From an uncultured bacterium (GTDB taxonomy: Bacteria > Verrucomicrobiota > Kiritimatiellia > RFP12 > UBA1067): a stretch of 25,912 nt of DNA. The notes under the pieces were generated by a model. The model saw only the letters and a list, made by a program, of their open reading frames with translations, was not told the origin of the DNA and ran no database searches. Positions 13,655 to 21,375 of the stretch are shown piece by piece (within the stretch, counting starts at the first letter, position 1; each line of letters starts with the position of its first letter). The position numbers were made by a program, and so were the translations under genes. The DNA lies in NCBI GenBank assembly GCA_902779075.1, contig CACZAK010000078.1:1-25912 (forward strand), in the 5' to 3' direction.

Positions 13655-14602
13655 ATGAACGACACGCACACTCGATTCTTCTGCCTCTGCATGAGCCCGG
13701 CCATCGATGCAACAGTCGCGCTGCCGTGCGCGCCGAAGGGCGAAGGCGAAATCTTCAAGAACGTCGCCGAGGAGGAGAACGTCGGCGGGAAGGCGGTCAA
13801 CGTCGCCCGCTGGCTGGCAATCCGGGGTGCGCGGGTCGCGTGCGGCGGACTTCTCGGCGAGGACAACGACCGGCCTTTCGTGAAGGAGCTTGCGAAGTAC
13901 GCCATCGAAGATCGGTTCGTGCGCGTTCCCGGCGCGACGCGTCGGAACGAAATGATCGTGTGGCCGGGCGGCTCCATGAAGCTCAACCGTGCCGCGTTTC
14001 CGGGGCTCGACCAGACGGGGTTCGAAAAGCTAGATGTGCTAGAGAAACTAGATGTGCTAGAGAAGCTAGATGCCGAAGCACCGGGCGTTGTCATTCTCTC
14101 AGGTAGTCTGCCGTCCGCCGCGCCAAAGGATTTCTATGCTCGGGCTGTCGCGCGGCTCAAGTCGCAGGGATGGACCGTCGTTCTCGATGCGAGCGGCGAG
14201 CCGATGCGCCTTGCTCTCGAATCTGCTCCCGACCTCATCAAGCCGAATGCCGAGGAATGCGAGGCGCTCGTTGGCTTCATTCCGAAGACGTCTGAGGAGT
14301 TCGTCCGGGCGACGGCGTTGCTCCGCGAGAAATCCGCACACGTCATCATCTCCGATGGCGGCGCGGGCGCGTGGTTCGACGGTGCGTTCGTTGCCGCGCC
14401 GAAGGTCGATGTCGTCGACACGACCGCCGCCGGCGATACGTTGCTTGCGGAGTGGTGTTGGAGGTGTTTTGGGGAATGCGGAATGCGGAATGCGGAATGG
14501 GGGAAGTGGGCGGTTGCTGCGGGGTCCGCGGCCTGCACGATGCCGGGAGGCGCTCCGCCTTCGTCAGGAGTAGTCGAAGTGTTCAAGAATGAAATTCCAT
14601 AA
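13655..14602 (+). CDS. PfkB-family kinase, 1-phosphofructokinase/tagatose-6-phosphate kinase-like
   Basis: 315 residues from ATG 13655, with AAGGGG upstream. The N-terminus (CLCMSPAIDATVALP) and EENVGGKAVNVARWLAIRGA match the FruK/LacC branch, as do LSGSLPSAAPKDFYA and IKPNAEECEALVG. The PfkB signature is DTTAAGDTLLA (residues 255-265), with the catalytic Asp kept and the usual first Gly replaced by Ala. It would phosphorylate a sugar phosphate such as fructose 1-phosphate to a bisphosphate, next to a SorE-like enzyme that handles ketose 1-phosphates. Two in-frame repeat insertions stand out: an 18-bp unit encoding KLDVLE repeated at residues 125-140, and a heptamer array at 14473-14507 in the loop after the signature. 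Both are probably tolerated in surface loops. Confidence 0.8.
   Translation: MNDTHTRFFCLCMSPAIDATVALPCAPKGEGEIFKNVAEEENVGGKAVNVARWLAIRGARVACGGLLGEDNDRPFVKELAKYAIEDRFVRVPGATRRNEMIVWPGGSMKLNRAAFPGLDQTGFEKLDVLEKLDVLEKLDAEAPGVVILSGSLPSAAPKDFYARAVARLKSQGWTVVLDASGEPMRLALESAPDLIKPNAEECEALVGFIPKTSEEFVRATALLREKSAHVIISDGGAGAWFDGAFVAAPKVDVVDTTAAGDTLLAEWCWRCFGECGMRNAEWGKWAVAAGSAACTMPGGAPPSSGVVEVFKNEIP
14027..14074. repeat. 18-bp tandem repeat inside the kinase gene
   Basis: AAGCTAGATGTGCTAGAG at 14027-14044, again at 14045-14062 with one change, and a partial third unit at 14063-14074. It encodes KLDVLE-KLDVLE-KLDAEA and keeps the frame. Confidence 0.75.
14473..14507. repeat. Heptamer tandem repeat (GGAATGC) inside the kinase gene
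   Basis: Units at 14473, 14480, 14487, 14494 (last base changed) and 14501 (GGGAAGT). It encodes ECGMRNAEWGK, a sequence foreign to PfkB kinases, between the DTTAAGD signature and the C-terminal helix. The unit is not a multiple of three, yet the frame is kept overall. Confidence 0.75.
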
Positions 14603-14614
14603 AGGAGAATAAAG

Positions 14615-15571
14615 ATGAACTCAAAGTCCAGATTCATTGTTTCGGTCGTCGCGGCAATGGTGTCGATGAGCGTCCTGCGTCTTCCTGCTGCGGGACGCGT
14701 TGACTTGCTCCACCTCAGCCACGTCCATCGCGGCGGCGGCAAGCTGGAGCGTCCCGACAACACGCTCGAGACCTTCAAGTGGTGCTGGGAAAACGGATCG
14801 GCGCTTGAGTGCGACTGCCGCAAGACCAAGGACGGCGTGGGCATCATGCTCCACGACAAGACGCTCAAGCGCACGGCGCGCGGTATCTCCGCCGAGCTGG
14901 CGAAGAAGGACGTCTCCAAGGAGGTGACCTGGGCCGAGATCAAGGATGTCGACGTCGGCTCGTACCTCAAGGAGCTGAACCCCGCCGCCGCCGACTTCAG
15001 CCACCACCGCATCCCGACGATCGAGGCGACTTTTGCCGCGATGAAGGGGCATCCGACCTATCTCTGCTTCGTCGACGAGAAGGGCGCGGGTCCCGAATAC
15101 ATCGCCGCGAAGGCCCGCGAGGCGGGCGTGCTCGACCAGGTGTACTACACGGGGCAGGACTACGGCAAGGCGCTCGCATGGAACAAGGCGACAAAGGGCG
15201 GGAAGACGCTCATCTGGATCGGCACCTGGCCGAAGCCGAAGCATACGGCCGAGGACACCGCGCGCTTCGAGGCGCATTACGAGAAGAAGATGGACGAGAT
15301 GCGCGCCAATGACTTCAAGGGCGTGTCGGCCGTGTCGCTTCACACCTACTACGACCCGAAGGCCGCAGATCCTTTCGTGCCGAGTACGGCGTATCTCAAG
15401 AAGATCATCGCCGAGTTCCACGCGCACAACATCCCCGTCTGTTCCATCCCGTTCGAGGGCGGCGAGACGGAGGAGGTCTACTTCAAGCTGTTCGAGCTGG
15501 GATGCGACGGCTTTTCCACCGACTACCCGAGCGTGATGTTCTCCGTCATTCGCAAGCTTAAAAAGAGGTGA
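14615..15571 (+). CDS. Exported glycerophosphodiester phosphodiesterase (GDPD family)
   Basis: 318 residues with an N-terminal signal peptide (residues 1 to about 26, FIVSVVAAMVSMSVLRLPAAG). GDPD landmarks are in order: HRGGGKLERPDNTLETF (catalytic His), ALECDCRKTKDG (metal-binding E-x-D) and IMLHDKTLKRT (second His). LYFCVDEK-like and FSTDYPSVM segments close the TIM barrel. The family hydrolyses glycerophosphodiesters to glycerol 3-phosphate and an alcohol, here probably in the periplasm. GAGAATAAAG precedes the ATG, 12 bp after the kinase stop. The stop overlaps the start of an organophosphate transporter (TGATG), a neat substrate-release-then-uptake pairing. Confidence 0.85.
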   Translation: MNSKSRFIVSVVAAMVSMSVLRLPAAGRVDLLHLSHVHRGGGKLERPDNTLETFKWCWENGSALECDCRKTKDGVGIMLHDKTLKRTARGISAELAKKDVSKEVTWAEIKDVDVGSYLKELNPAAADFSHHRIPTIEATFAAMKGHPTYLCFVDEKGAGPEYIAAKAREAGVLDQVYYTGQDYGKALAWNKATKGGKTLIWIGTWPKPKHTAEDTARFEAHYEKKMDEMRANDFKGVSAVSLHTYYDPKAADPFVPSTAYLKKIIAEFHAHNIPVCSIPFEGGETEEVYFKLFELGCDGFSTDYPSVMFSVIRKLKKR

Positions 15572-17001
15572 TGAAGCTGTTTGAGGATAAAAAGACGGAC
15601 AAGCGGTTCAACCGCATGCAGTGGCGGATGCTTTTCGCCACGATGATCGGCTACACCTTATTCTACTTCATGCGGAAGAACTTCTCCTTCGCGATGCCCG
15701 GTCTCCAGCAGGACTGCGGCATCTCGAAGTCGATGCTCGGCAACTTCCTCTTCTGGGGCGGCATCGTGTACGGGCTCTCCAAGTTCCTGAACGGCATCGT
15801 CGGCGACAAGGTGAACCCCCGGCGGATGCTCTGTTTCGGGCTGCTCGCTTGCACGCTCGTCAACGTCGCCTTCGGGTTTGCGCCAGAAATCGCTGCGCGA
15901 TTGGGGAACGGGGAACAGGGAACGGGGAACGGGAGTGTTGCTTTAGCCTGGACCTTCGGCATCCTGCTCGTCGTCAACCAGTTCTTCCAGGGGACGGGCT
16001 TTCCGCCCTGCGCCAAGCTGATCGCGTTCTGGATTCCGCCCCGGGAGCTGGCGACGAAGATGAGCGTGTGGAACACGTCGCACTCCATCGGCGGCGGGCT
16101 CGTGGCGAAGATCTGCGGCGTCATCATGGGCCTCGGCGCGATCGGCGCGGCGAACCAGGGCGTCGGGATGTGGCGGTGGTGCTTCTGGTCGATGGCGGCG
16201 CTCGGATTCCTGGGCCTCGTGCTGATGATCTTCTGGCTGCCGGGCACGCCGAAGGAGGAGGGTTTGCCGGATCTGCCGGGCACCGATATTGCTCGTGAGA
16301 AGCGGCAAGAGTGCCGCTTCCCCGAGGAGAAGGGCCAGGTCGGGGAAGCGACACTCTTGTCGCTTCACGACCAGCCATCCATGGCGCGGATGGTGTTCCT
16401 TAATCCTGTGATCTGGATGCTTGGGTTCATCAATTTCACGATCAACGCCGTCAGGGCGCTCGTTGCGGACTGGGGTCCGACGATGCTGCAGGAGGCCAAG
16501 GGCTTCGATCCGGGCTCGACGGGCACGGTGATCATGCTCTTCGAGTTCGCGGGAATCGCTGGGATGCTGTTCGCGGGTTGGGCGACAGATCGTTTCTTCG
16601 GCGGGCGCGCGCCGCGTCTGTGCGTGTTTCTGATGGCGCTCACGGCGGGGCTGCTGGCGGCGTTCTGGTTCCTGCCCGCAGGGGTCGCCGGGGCTGCGGC
16701 GCTTTGTCTGGGCGGATTCTGTCTGTACGGACCGCAGGCGCTGACGGGCGTCACGGCGACCAACATCTCGACGAAGCGCTTCGCCGGCACGTCCATCGGC
16801 TTCATTTCCCTCTTCTCCTACGTCGGGGCGTCCGTCGCGGGCAAGGTCTGCGGCAACCTCGCGCAGTCGTTTGGAGGCTGGCGGCTTCCGCTGCTCGTCA
16901 TGGTCGCGACTGCCGCTGTCGGCGCGGTTGTGTTTCTCTGTCTCTGGTGTGTCCGCGCCAACGCGTATGTCACTCCCAACACCGGCCTCGAAAAAAGATG
17001 A
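15571..17001 (+). CDS. MFS organophosphate:phosphate antiporter (OPA family, GlpT/UhpC-like)
   Basis: 476 residues. ATG 15571 shares its A with the upstream TGA; an in-frame GTG one codon earlier is less likely. RFNRMQWRMLFATMIGYTLF, YFMRKNFSFAMPGLQ and SKSMLGNFLFWGGIVYGLSK are typical OPA-family sequence. QFFQGTGFPPCAKLI, WNTSHSIGGG and ALTGVTATNISTKRFAGT are further OPA landmarks, and about 12 membrane segments can be traced. It probably exchanges an organic phosphate (glycerol 3-phosphate or a sugar phosphate) for phosphate, which fits the adjoining phosphodiesterase. Two in-frame repeat insertions are present: a heptamer array coding GNGEQGTGNG between TM3 and TM4, and a 68-bp inverted palindrome pair in the central loop between TM6 and TM7. 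Last gene of the 8031-17001 run; it ends 48 bp before a new start. Confidence 0.87.
   Translation: MKLFEDKKTDKRFNRMQWRMLFATMIGYTLFYFMRKNFSFAMPGLQQDCGISKSMLGNFLFWGGIVYGLSKFLNGIVGDKVNPRRMLCFGLLACTLVNVAFGFAPEIAARLGNGEQGTGNGSVALAWTFGILLVVNQFFQGTGFPPCAKLIAFWIPPRELATKMSVWNTSHSIGGGLVAKICGVIMGLGAIGAANQGVGMWRWCFWSMAALGFLGLVLMIFWLPGTPKEEGLPDLPGTDIAREKRQECRFPEEKGQVGEATLLSLHDQPSMARMVFLNPVIWMLGFINFTINAVRALVADWGPTMLQEAKGFDPGSTGTVIMLFEFAGIAGMLFAGWATDRFFGGRAPRLCVFLMALTAGLLAAFWFLPAGVAGAAALCLGGFCLYGPQALTGVTATNISTKRFAGTSIGFISLFSYVGASVAGKVCGNLAQSFGGWRLPLLVMVATAAVGAVVFLCLWCVRANAYVTPNTGLEKR
15904..15935. repeat. Heptamer tandem repeat (GGGAACG) inside the transporter gene
   Basis: GGGAACG/GGGAACA units at 15904, 15911, 15918 and 15925, with a partial unit after. 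It codes for a Gly/Asn-rich stretch in a loop where OPA transporters normally have a short turn. Confidence 0.75.
16299..16366. repeat. Inverted pair of 27-bp palindromic elements inside the transporter gene
   Basis: The left copy 16299-16325 has arms GAAGCGGCA/TGCCGCTTC around loop AGAG, then CCCGA. The right copy 16340-16366 is its reverse complement with arms GAAGCGACA/TGTCGCTTC. The two differences are a compensating base pair. The 14-bp centre is GGAGAAGGGCCAGG. The insert codes for an extra stretch in the TM6-TM7 loop. A third copy lies at 23966-23992. Confidence 0.8.
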
Positions 17002-17012
17002 ACCCCTCCCCC

Positions 17013-17041
17013 TTGCGTAGGGCGATGGGGCATGGTACAAT
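17013..17041 (+). promoter_or_regulatory. Promoter of the GH95-like gene; leaderless arrangement
   Basis: TTGCGT (17013-17018), 17-nt spacer, TACAAT (17036-17041) with upstream TGG. The ATG at 17049 follows after exactly 7 nt (ACGTGCC), with no Shine-Dalgarno site. This fixes the start of a frame that is open much further upstream. Confidence 0.75.
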
Positions 17042-17048
17042 ACGTGCC

Positions 17049-19745
17049 ATGCAAAAGATAATAAATACAAGTTGTTTCGGTGAAATCCGCAGTAGGGGAC
17101 GTGGGGGCTTGCGGATGATTGCGATAGCGGCGGTCTCCGCGTGTATCTTTTGGGGCGCACAGGGACAGGTGCCCATTGAGAAGGGCCTGCCGGTGTCGTT
17201 CGGAATTACCTCGAAAGGCACGCACAAGCTGGATGGGCGTTTTCTCGATGCGCGGGTGTTCGCACGGGCGATTACCGACGCGGAGGCGGCTGCGTATGCG
17301 AAGGACGCCTCTACCGCCGCAGGGGCCATCGCGAAGGACGGCCTCGTGTGGGGCGGCGTGCCGACACCCGGCGACACATGCAACGTCGTGAAGAAGGCGG
17401 ACTACTCGAAGGGCTTCACCTTCGCCTGCTGGATCGTCCTCAACAAGACCGGCGGACGCCTCATTGACAACACAACGGGCGGCCGGGACGGCTGGCTCAT
17501 CGACACCTGGCCGGACCGTCCCCGCTTCTACTGTCGCGGCGAGCGCGTGGGTGGACACAGCCAGCCGTTCACCTGCGGGCGTCCCCAGAGCGTCGTGGCG
17601 ACGCTCAAGGACGGCAAGACCAGCGTGTGGCTCGACGGCAAGCGGTGCGACTACTCGTTCGATCCGCGGGTTCTGCGCCCCTGCACGTGGAGCGATCTCG
17701 TGGAAAAGAAGGCGAAGCCGCTGGAATGGCTCTTCCCGACCGGCGACGAGACGCCGCAGGAGGGTATGCGCTTCGCGGACGGCGTGACGGGCGTGCTCGC
17801 ATGGGGCGGCGGCGACACCATCAAACTCACTGTCGGACGCGTCGACCTCTGGGACCATCGCGGCGGATACGGCTGGACGAAGGAGCAGAGCTACACCAAC
17901 ATCACCGACGCGATCGTGAAGGGCGACAAGGCGCGTCTCCTCGGCCTCTTCAAGAAAGTGACGCCGCGCGGCGAACCGCGCAACCCGTTCACGCTTCCGC
18001 TCGGGCGCGTGGTGCTGAAAATCCCCGGCGCGACGCTGCGCCGTGGCGTGCTTGACGTGAAGACCGGCATCGGCACGATCGACTTCGATCTGGACGGCCG
18101 CACCTGCCGTGCGGAACTCGCGATGAGCAAGGCAAGTCACGCCTTCGCTATCAAGCTGCCCGCCGGAGTGAAGTGCGAGGCGAAGGCGATCCACTGCATG
18201 GAACAGCCCGCCGTCAGGAAAGAGCTTGGCAAATTGTCGTTCAAACCGGCGAAGTACGGCACAAATGGTTTCACGTGGGAATTGCCCGCCGATGAATCCG
18301 TCACGCTCGCGTATGAACTGAAGGACGGGGAGCTGTCAGTGCGGACGTGGAGGGGCGATCGTGACGGTGGTCACGGGGTGACCGCCCCACCATTTGCGCG
18401 GGTGTGTGCGGAATCCGCGGCGCACTGGACGAAGTTCTGGGCGGAGGGTGCGCGCGTGAAGGTGCCGGATCCCGTTGTTCAGGGGCTCTTCGACTACGGC
18501 ATGTACTGCTTCGGCTGCATGACCGATCCGGACGGCGTGCCGTGCGGGCTTCAGGGCGCGTGGCTCGAGGACAACTACATCGCGCCGTGGAGCTCGGACT
18601 ACCATTTCAACATCAACGTGCAGGAGTGCTACGCGCCTGCCTATCGCGGCGGACACTTCGCGAACATGATGCCGCTCTTCCGCATGGTCCTCGGCTGGCG
18701 GGAGCGCCTCCGCGACAACGCGCGCAAGTTCGCGGACGTCGATGGCTACGTGCTTCCGCACTCGGTGGACGACCGGGGCGTGAACATCGGCGGATTCTGG
18801 ACCGGTACGATTGACCACGGCTCGACCGCGTGGGTGGCGGACATGATGTTCCGCTACGTCAAGTATTCCCGCGACGTGGACTTCCTCCGCCGCGACGCCT
18901 ACGACTTCATGAAGGGTGCGATGCGTGTCTATCGCGCGATGATGGTCGAGGACGGCAAGGGCGCGCTCGCGTTTCCGACGGGGCCTTCTCCGGAATGGGG
19001 CGGTGCAACCTTCGAGACGGCCGTGGGGCGCAATCCGAGTTTCCAGCTCGCCGCCGCGCACCGTCTCGCCCGCAACCTGATCGCCGCCGCTGCGATGCTC
19101 GGCGAAACGCCCGACACGATGTGGCTTGACGTGGAAAAGCGTCTGCCCCTCGCCGCCATCGACAACGAGAAGGGCGGAATCATGCTCTTTGAGAATCGTC
19201 CGTTCAGCGCGTCGCACCGCCACCACTCGCACCTTGCGGGACTCTTCCCGTTCGATATCTTTGACCTCGCCGATCCGGCAACCGCCGCGACGGTGAAGAA
19301 GACCTACGAGACGTGGGATGCGCGTGGTACCGTCGCGTGGACCGGCTGGTGCGTACCATGGGCGGCGGTGCTGAACGTCCATGCCGGGCGTCCTGCGCAG
19401 GCGGTGAAGCTGCTGCATGATTTCGACGAGTACTTCACCAATCCCGGCCATGCGCCGAGGTGCTTTGCGTGGAAACCTGGATTCTGCCAGTTCGTGTCTT
19501 CCACCCCCAAGCTGGGCAAGGACGGACGGCACCTCGGGCACGAGATTCTCGACATGGACGGACTTCTCTCCGCCTGCGCGGCGGTCATGGAGATGATGGC
19601 GCACGACGTGAATGGCAAGCCGGAGTTCTTCAGGGGATGCCCCGACGAGTGGAAGGACGTCTCGTTCGAAAACATCGCGCTCTCCGACGGCCGCCGCGTG
19701 AGCGGCGGCCGCGTGGACGGCAAGGTGAAAATCGTCGTTCATTGA
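17049..19745 (+). CDS. Exported GH95-like glycoside hydrolase with LamG-type N-terminal region
   Basis: 898 residues. The start is set by the promoter 7 nt upstream. A signal peptide with a long basic n-region follows (hydrophobic core MIAIAAVSACIFWGA). Next comes what looks like only the end of one LamG domain (LDGRFLDARVFARAITDAEA), then a fuller LamG-like domain (GFTFACWIVLNKTGG...GLDGK-type strand; residues about 100-270). The C-terminal (alpha/alpha)6 region has PCGLQGAWLEDNYIAPWSSD, then YHFNINVQECYAPAY, GPSPEWGG and HRHHSHLAGLFPF. These match GH95 alpha-L-fucosidase landmarks, including the N-I-N pair and the acidic residue of SPE. Substrate specificity is uncertain: W/Y positions next to NIN differ from classical GH95. 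Probably degrades a host or plant glycan outside the cell, beside the sugar operon. Confidence 0.8.
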   Translation: MQKIINTSCFGEIRSRGRGGLRMIAIAAVSACIFWGAQGQVPIEKGLPVSFGITSKGTHKLDGRFLDARVFARAITDAEAAAYAKDASTAAGAIAKDGLVWGGVPTPGDTCNVVKKADYSKGFTFACWIVLNKTGGRLIDNTTGGRDGWLIDTWPDRPRFYCRGERVGGHSQPFTCGRPQSVVATLKDGKTSVWLDGKRCDYSFDPRVLRPCTWSDLVEKKAKPLEWLFPTGDETPQEGMRFADGVTGVLAWGGGDTIKLTVGRVDLWDHRGGYGWTKEQSYTNITDAIVKGDKARLLGLFKKVTPRGEPRNPFTLPLGRVVLKIPGATLRRGVLDVKTGIGTIDFDLDGRTCRAELAMSKASHAFAIKLPAGVKCEAKAIHCMEQPAVRKELGKLSFKPAKYGTNGFTWELPADESVTLAYELKDGELSVRTWRGDRDGGHGVTAPPFARVCAESAAHWTKFWAEGARVKVPDPVVQGLFDYGMYCFGCMTDPDGVPCGLQGAWLEDNYIAPWSSDYHFNINVQECYAPAYRGGHFANMMPLFRMVLGWRERLRDNARKFADVDGYVLPHSVDDRGVNIGGFWTGTIDHGSTAWVADMMFRYVKYSRDVDFLRRDAYDFMKGAMRVYRAMMVEDGKGALAFPTGPSPEWGGATFETAVGRNPSFQLAAAHRLARNLIAAAAMLGETPDTMWLDVEKRLPLAAIDNEKGGIMLFENRPFSASHRHHSHLAGLFPFDIFDLADPATAATVKKTYETWDARGTVAWTGWCVPWAAVLNVHAGRPAQAVKLLHDFDEYFTNPGHAPRCFAWKPGFCQFVSSTPKLGKDGRHLGHEILDMDGLLSACAAVMEMMAHDVNGKPEFFRGCPDEWKDVSFENIALSDGRRVSGGRVDGKVKIVVH

Positions 19746-19806
19746 TGATGAGCCCAGTTTCATCACCCGCCGTGCCCGCCTGAGGGCGCGTCCTGAATGG
19801 TAACGG

Positions 19807-19847
19807 TTTCGGCACAAAAATGAACTTTTTCAGTTTTTGTGCCGAGA
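19807..19847. repeat. Long inverted repeat between GH95-like gene and ATPase
   Basis: CGGCACAAAAA (19810-19820) pairs with TTTTTGTGCCG (19834-19844). The stem extends outward by T-A, T-G and T-A pairs, around a 13-nt loop. There is no T-tract after the stem. It lies 4 bp before the -35 of the ATPase promoter, so it may act as a bidirectional terminator or as an operator. Confidence 0.5.
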
Positions 19848-19850
19848 CTA

Positions 19851-19879
19851 TTGCACAGTTTAGATAAATATGCTACAAT
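19851..19879 (+). promoter_or_regulatory. Promoter of the archaeal-type ATPase gene
   Basis: TTGCAC (19851-19856), 17 nt, TACAAT (19874-19879) with upstream TGC. The ATG is 33 nt further on, with only a weak AAGAAAG ahead of it. Confidence 0.65.
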
Positions 19880-19912
19880 CATTGCGTTTCGTAACTTAAG
19901 AAAGATGCTAAA

Positions 19913-21358
19913 ATGTTTGTTGGACGCGAAAACGAACTGGAGTCGTTGCGGTTGCTGCTGGACAAGCGGACGGCATCGCTTGTCGCCTGTCGCGGCCGCA
20001 GACGGATTGGCAAGTCAACGCTGATTGAGGAATTCGCACGGCGCAATGGTTGTCGGTTCGTGAGCATAGACGGTCTGCTTCCTCGCGAAGGCATGACGAA
20101 TCAGGTTCAGCTCGACAACTTCATCGAGAAGCTGACCGCGCAGACAGGCGTCGACGGGACGAAGGTCACGTCGTGGTACGAGGCGTTCGTTCGACTCGAC
20201 AAGGCGATTACGTGGGACGACTGGACGGTGCTGCTGCTTGACGAGGTTTCCTGGATGGGGCGGTACGACGCAGATTTTCCGGCAAGGCTCAAGAGTGCGT
20301 GGGATACGATGCTGAAAAAGCACGATCATCTTGTCGTTGTGATCTGTGGTTCTGTCTCTACTTGGATTAAAAGGAACATCCTTGAGAACACTGGGTTCGC
20401 TGCACGCTTCTCGCGCGACATCGTTGTCCGCGAGCTCCCGCTTTCGCGGTGCAGAGCCTTTTGGGGAGATGCTGCCGCGAGGCTTGCACCGTCGGAGATT
20501 CTCGACGTGCTGTCGGTGACCGGTGGAATACCGAGGTATCTTGAGGAGGTCAATCCCGGACTGAGCGCCAACGAGAACATCAAGAGGATGTGTTTCGGAA
20601 GGGACGGCGTCTTGTTCAAGGACTTCAAGGCGATCTTCAGCCAGGTTTTTGGCGAGGAGTCGCTGATGAAGCAGAACGTCCTGCGTGCGCTTGTCGACGG
20701 CCCACGGACGTGCAGCGAAGTCGCCGAGGCCCTCGGCGTCGAACGCGGCGGGTCGCTTTCGGAGACGTTGGAGATTCTCGTGGATGCGGGTTTCGTGACG
20801 AAGGACGAAGGGTACAACCCGGAGACGGGCAAAAAGGCGCGGACGGTGAAGTACCGTCTTTCCGACAACTATACGCGGTTCTACCTGAAGTACGTCCTGC
20901 CGCATGAAACGGAGATATTGTCCGACACGTACCTGTTCGATTCGCTGGAGTCGCTTCCCGGATGGGACTCCATCCTCGGGCTTCAGTTCGAGAATCTCGT
21001 CGTCAACAATTTTCGGGAACTCGTGAGGCCGCTTCATCTTGAGGGCGTTCCGGTCCTTTCCGCCGTGCCGTATGAGAAGCGTCCCGGCAAGGCTGGGAAG
21101 AGAGGCGATGGGAAGGGCGTTCAGATCGATCTGCTTGTGCAGACGCGAAAGTCAATGTATGTCGTCGAGGTCAAGCGGAAGAGCAGGATCGGCGAATCCA
21201 TCGAAACGGAGGTCGCGGAGAAGGTCGCGAGGCTTCGCCATCCGCGCGGGATGTCCGTTCGCACCGCTCTCGTGTACGAAGGAGAGCTTGCGCCCGTCGT
21301 TCGCGGGAACGGCTACTTCGACGCGATCATATCTGCGGCCGACCTCCTCGGAGCTTGA
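19913..21358 (+). CDS. Archaeal-type ATPase with winged helix and C-terminal PD-(D/E)XK-like region (DUF234-like)
   Basis: 481 residues, beginning MFVGRENELESLRLLLDKR as is typical of the ATPase_2 group. Walker A is RGRRRIGKST (residues 27-36) and Walker B VLLLDEVSWM (about 106-115), with VVVICGSVSTWI as the sensor region. The middle has GGIPRYLEEVNP followed by a winged helix (ALVDGPRTCSEVAEALGV). The C-terminus has VQIDLLVQTRKSMYVVEVKR, an intact D...E-x-K nuclease-like signature. Function is not established for this family. Length and domain order look complete. It is the third intact ATPase in the window but a different subfamily from 1452 and 3104, and closer to the relic at 4875-5162. 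The 17-bp gap to the next gene suggests possible readthrough. Confidence 0.85.
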   Translation: MFVGRENELESLRLLLDKRTASLVACRGRRRIGKSTLIEEFARRNGCRFVSIDGLLPREGMTNQVQLDNFIEKLTAQTGVDGTKVTSWYEAFVRLDKAITWDDWTVLLLDEVSWMGRYDADFPARLKSAWDTMLKKHDHLVVVICGSVSTWIKRNILENTGFAARFSRDIVVRELPLSRCRAFWGDAAARLAPSEILDVLSVTGGIPRYLEEVNPGLSANENIKRMCFGRDGVLFKDFKAIFSQVFGEESLMKQNVLRALVDGPRTCSEVAEALGVERGGSLSETLEILVDAGFVTKDEGYNPETGKKARTVKYRLSDNYTRFYLKYVLPHETEILSDTYLFDSLESLPGWDSILGLQFENLVVNNFRELVRPLHLEGVPVLSAVPYEKRPGKAGKRGDGKGVQIDLLVQTRKSMYVVEVKRKSRIGESIETEVAEKVARLRHPRGMSVRTALVYEGELAPVVRGNGYFDAIISAADLLGA

Positions 21359-21375
21359 AAGTAAGGAGAATGAAT

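Noticed and set aside
12210..13712. Minus-strand frame of 500 codons opposite the SorE-like gene
   Set aside because: No domain, histidine/arginine-rich shadow composition; the plus strand matches a zinc-type dehydrogenase over its full length.
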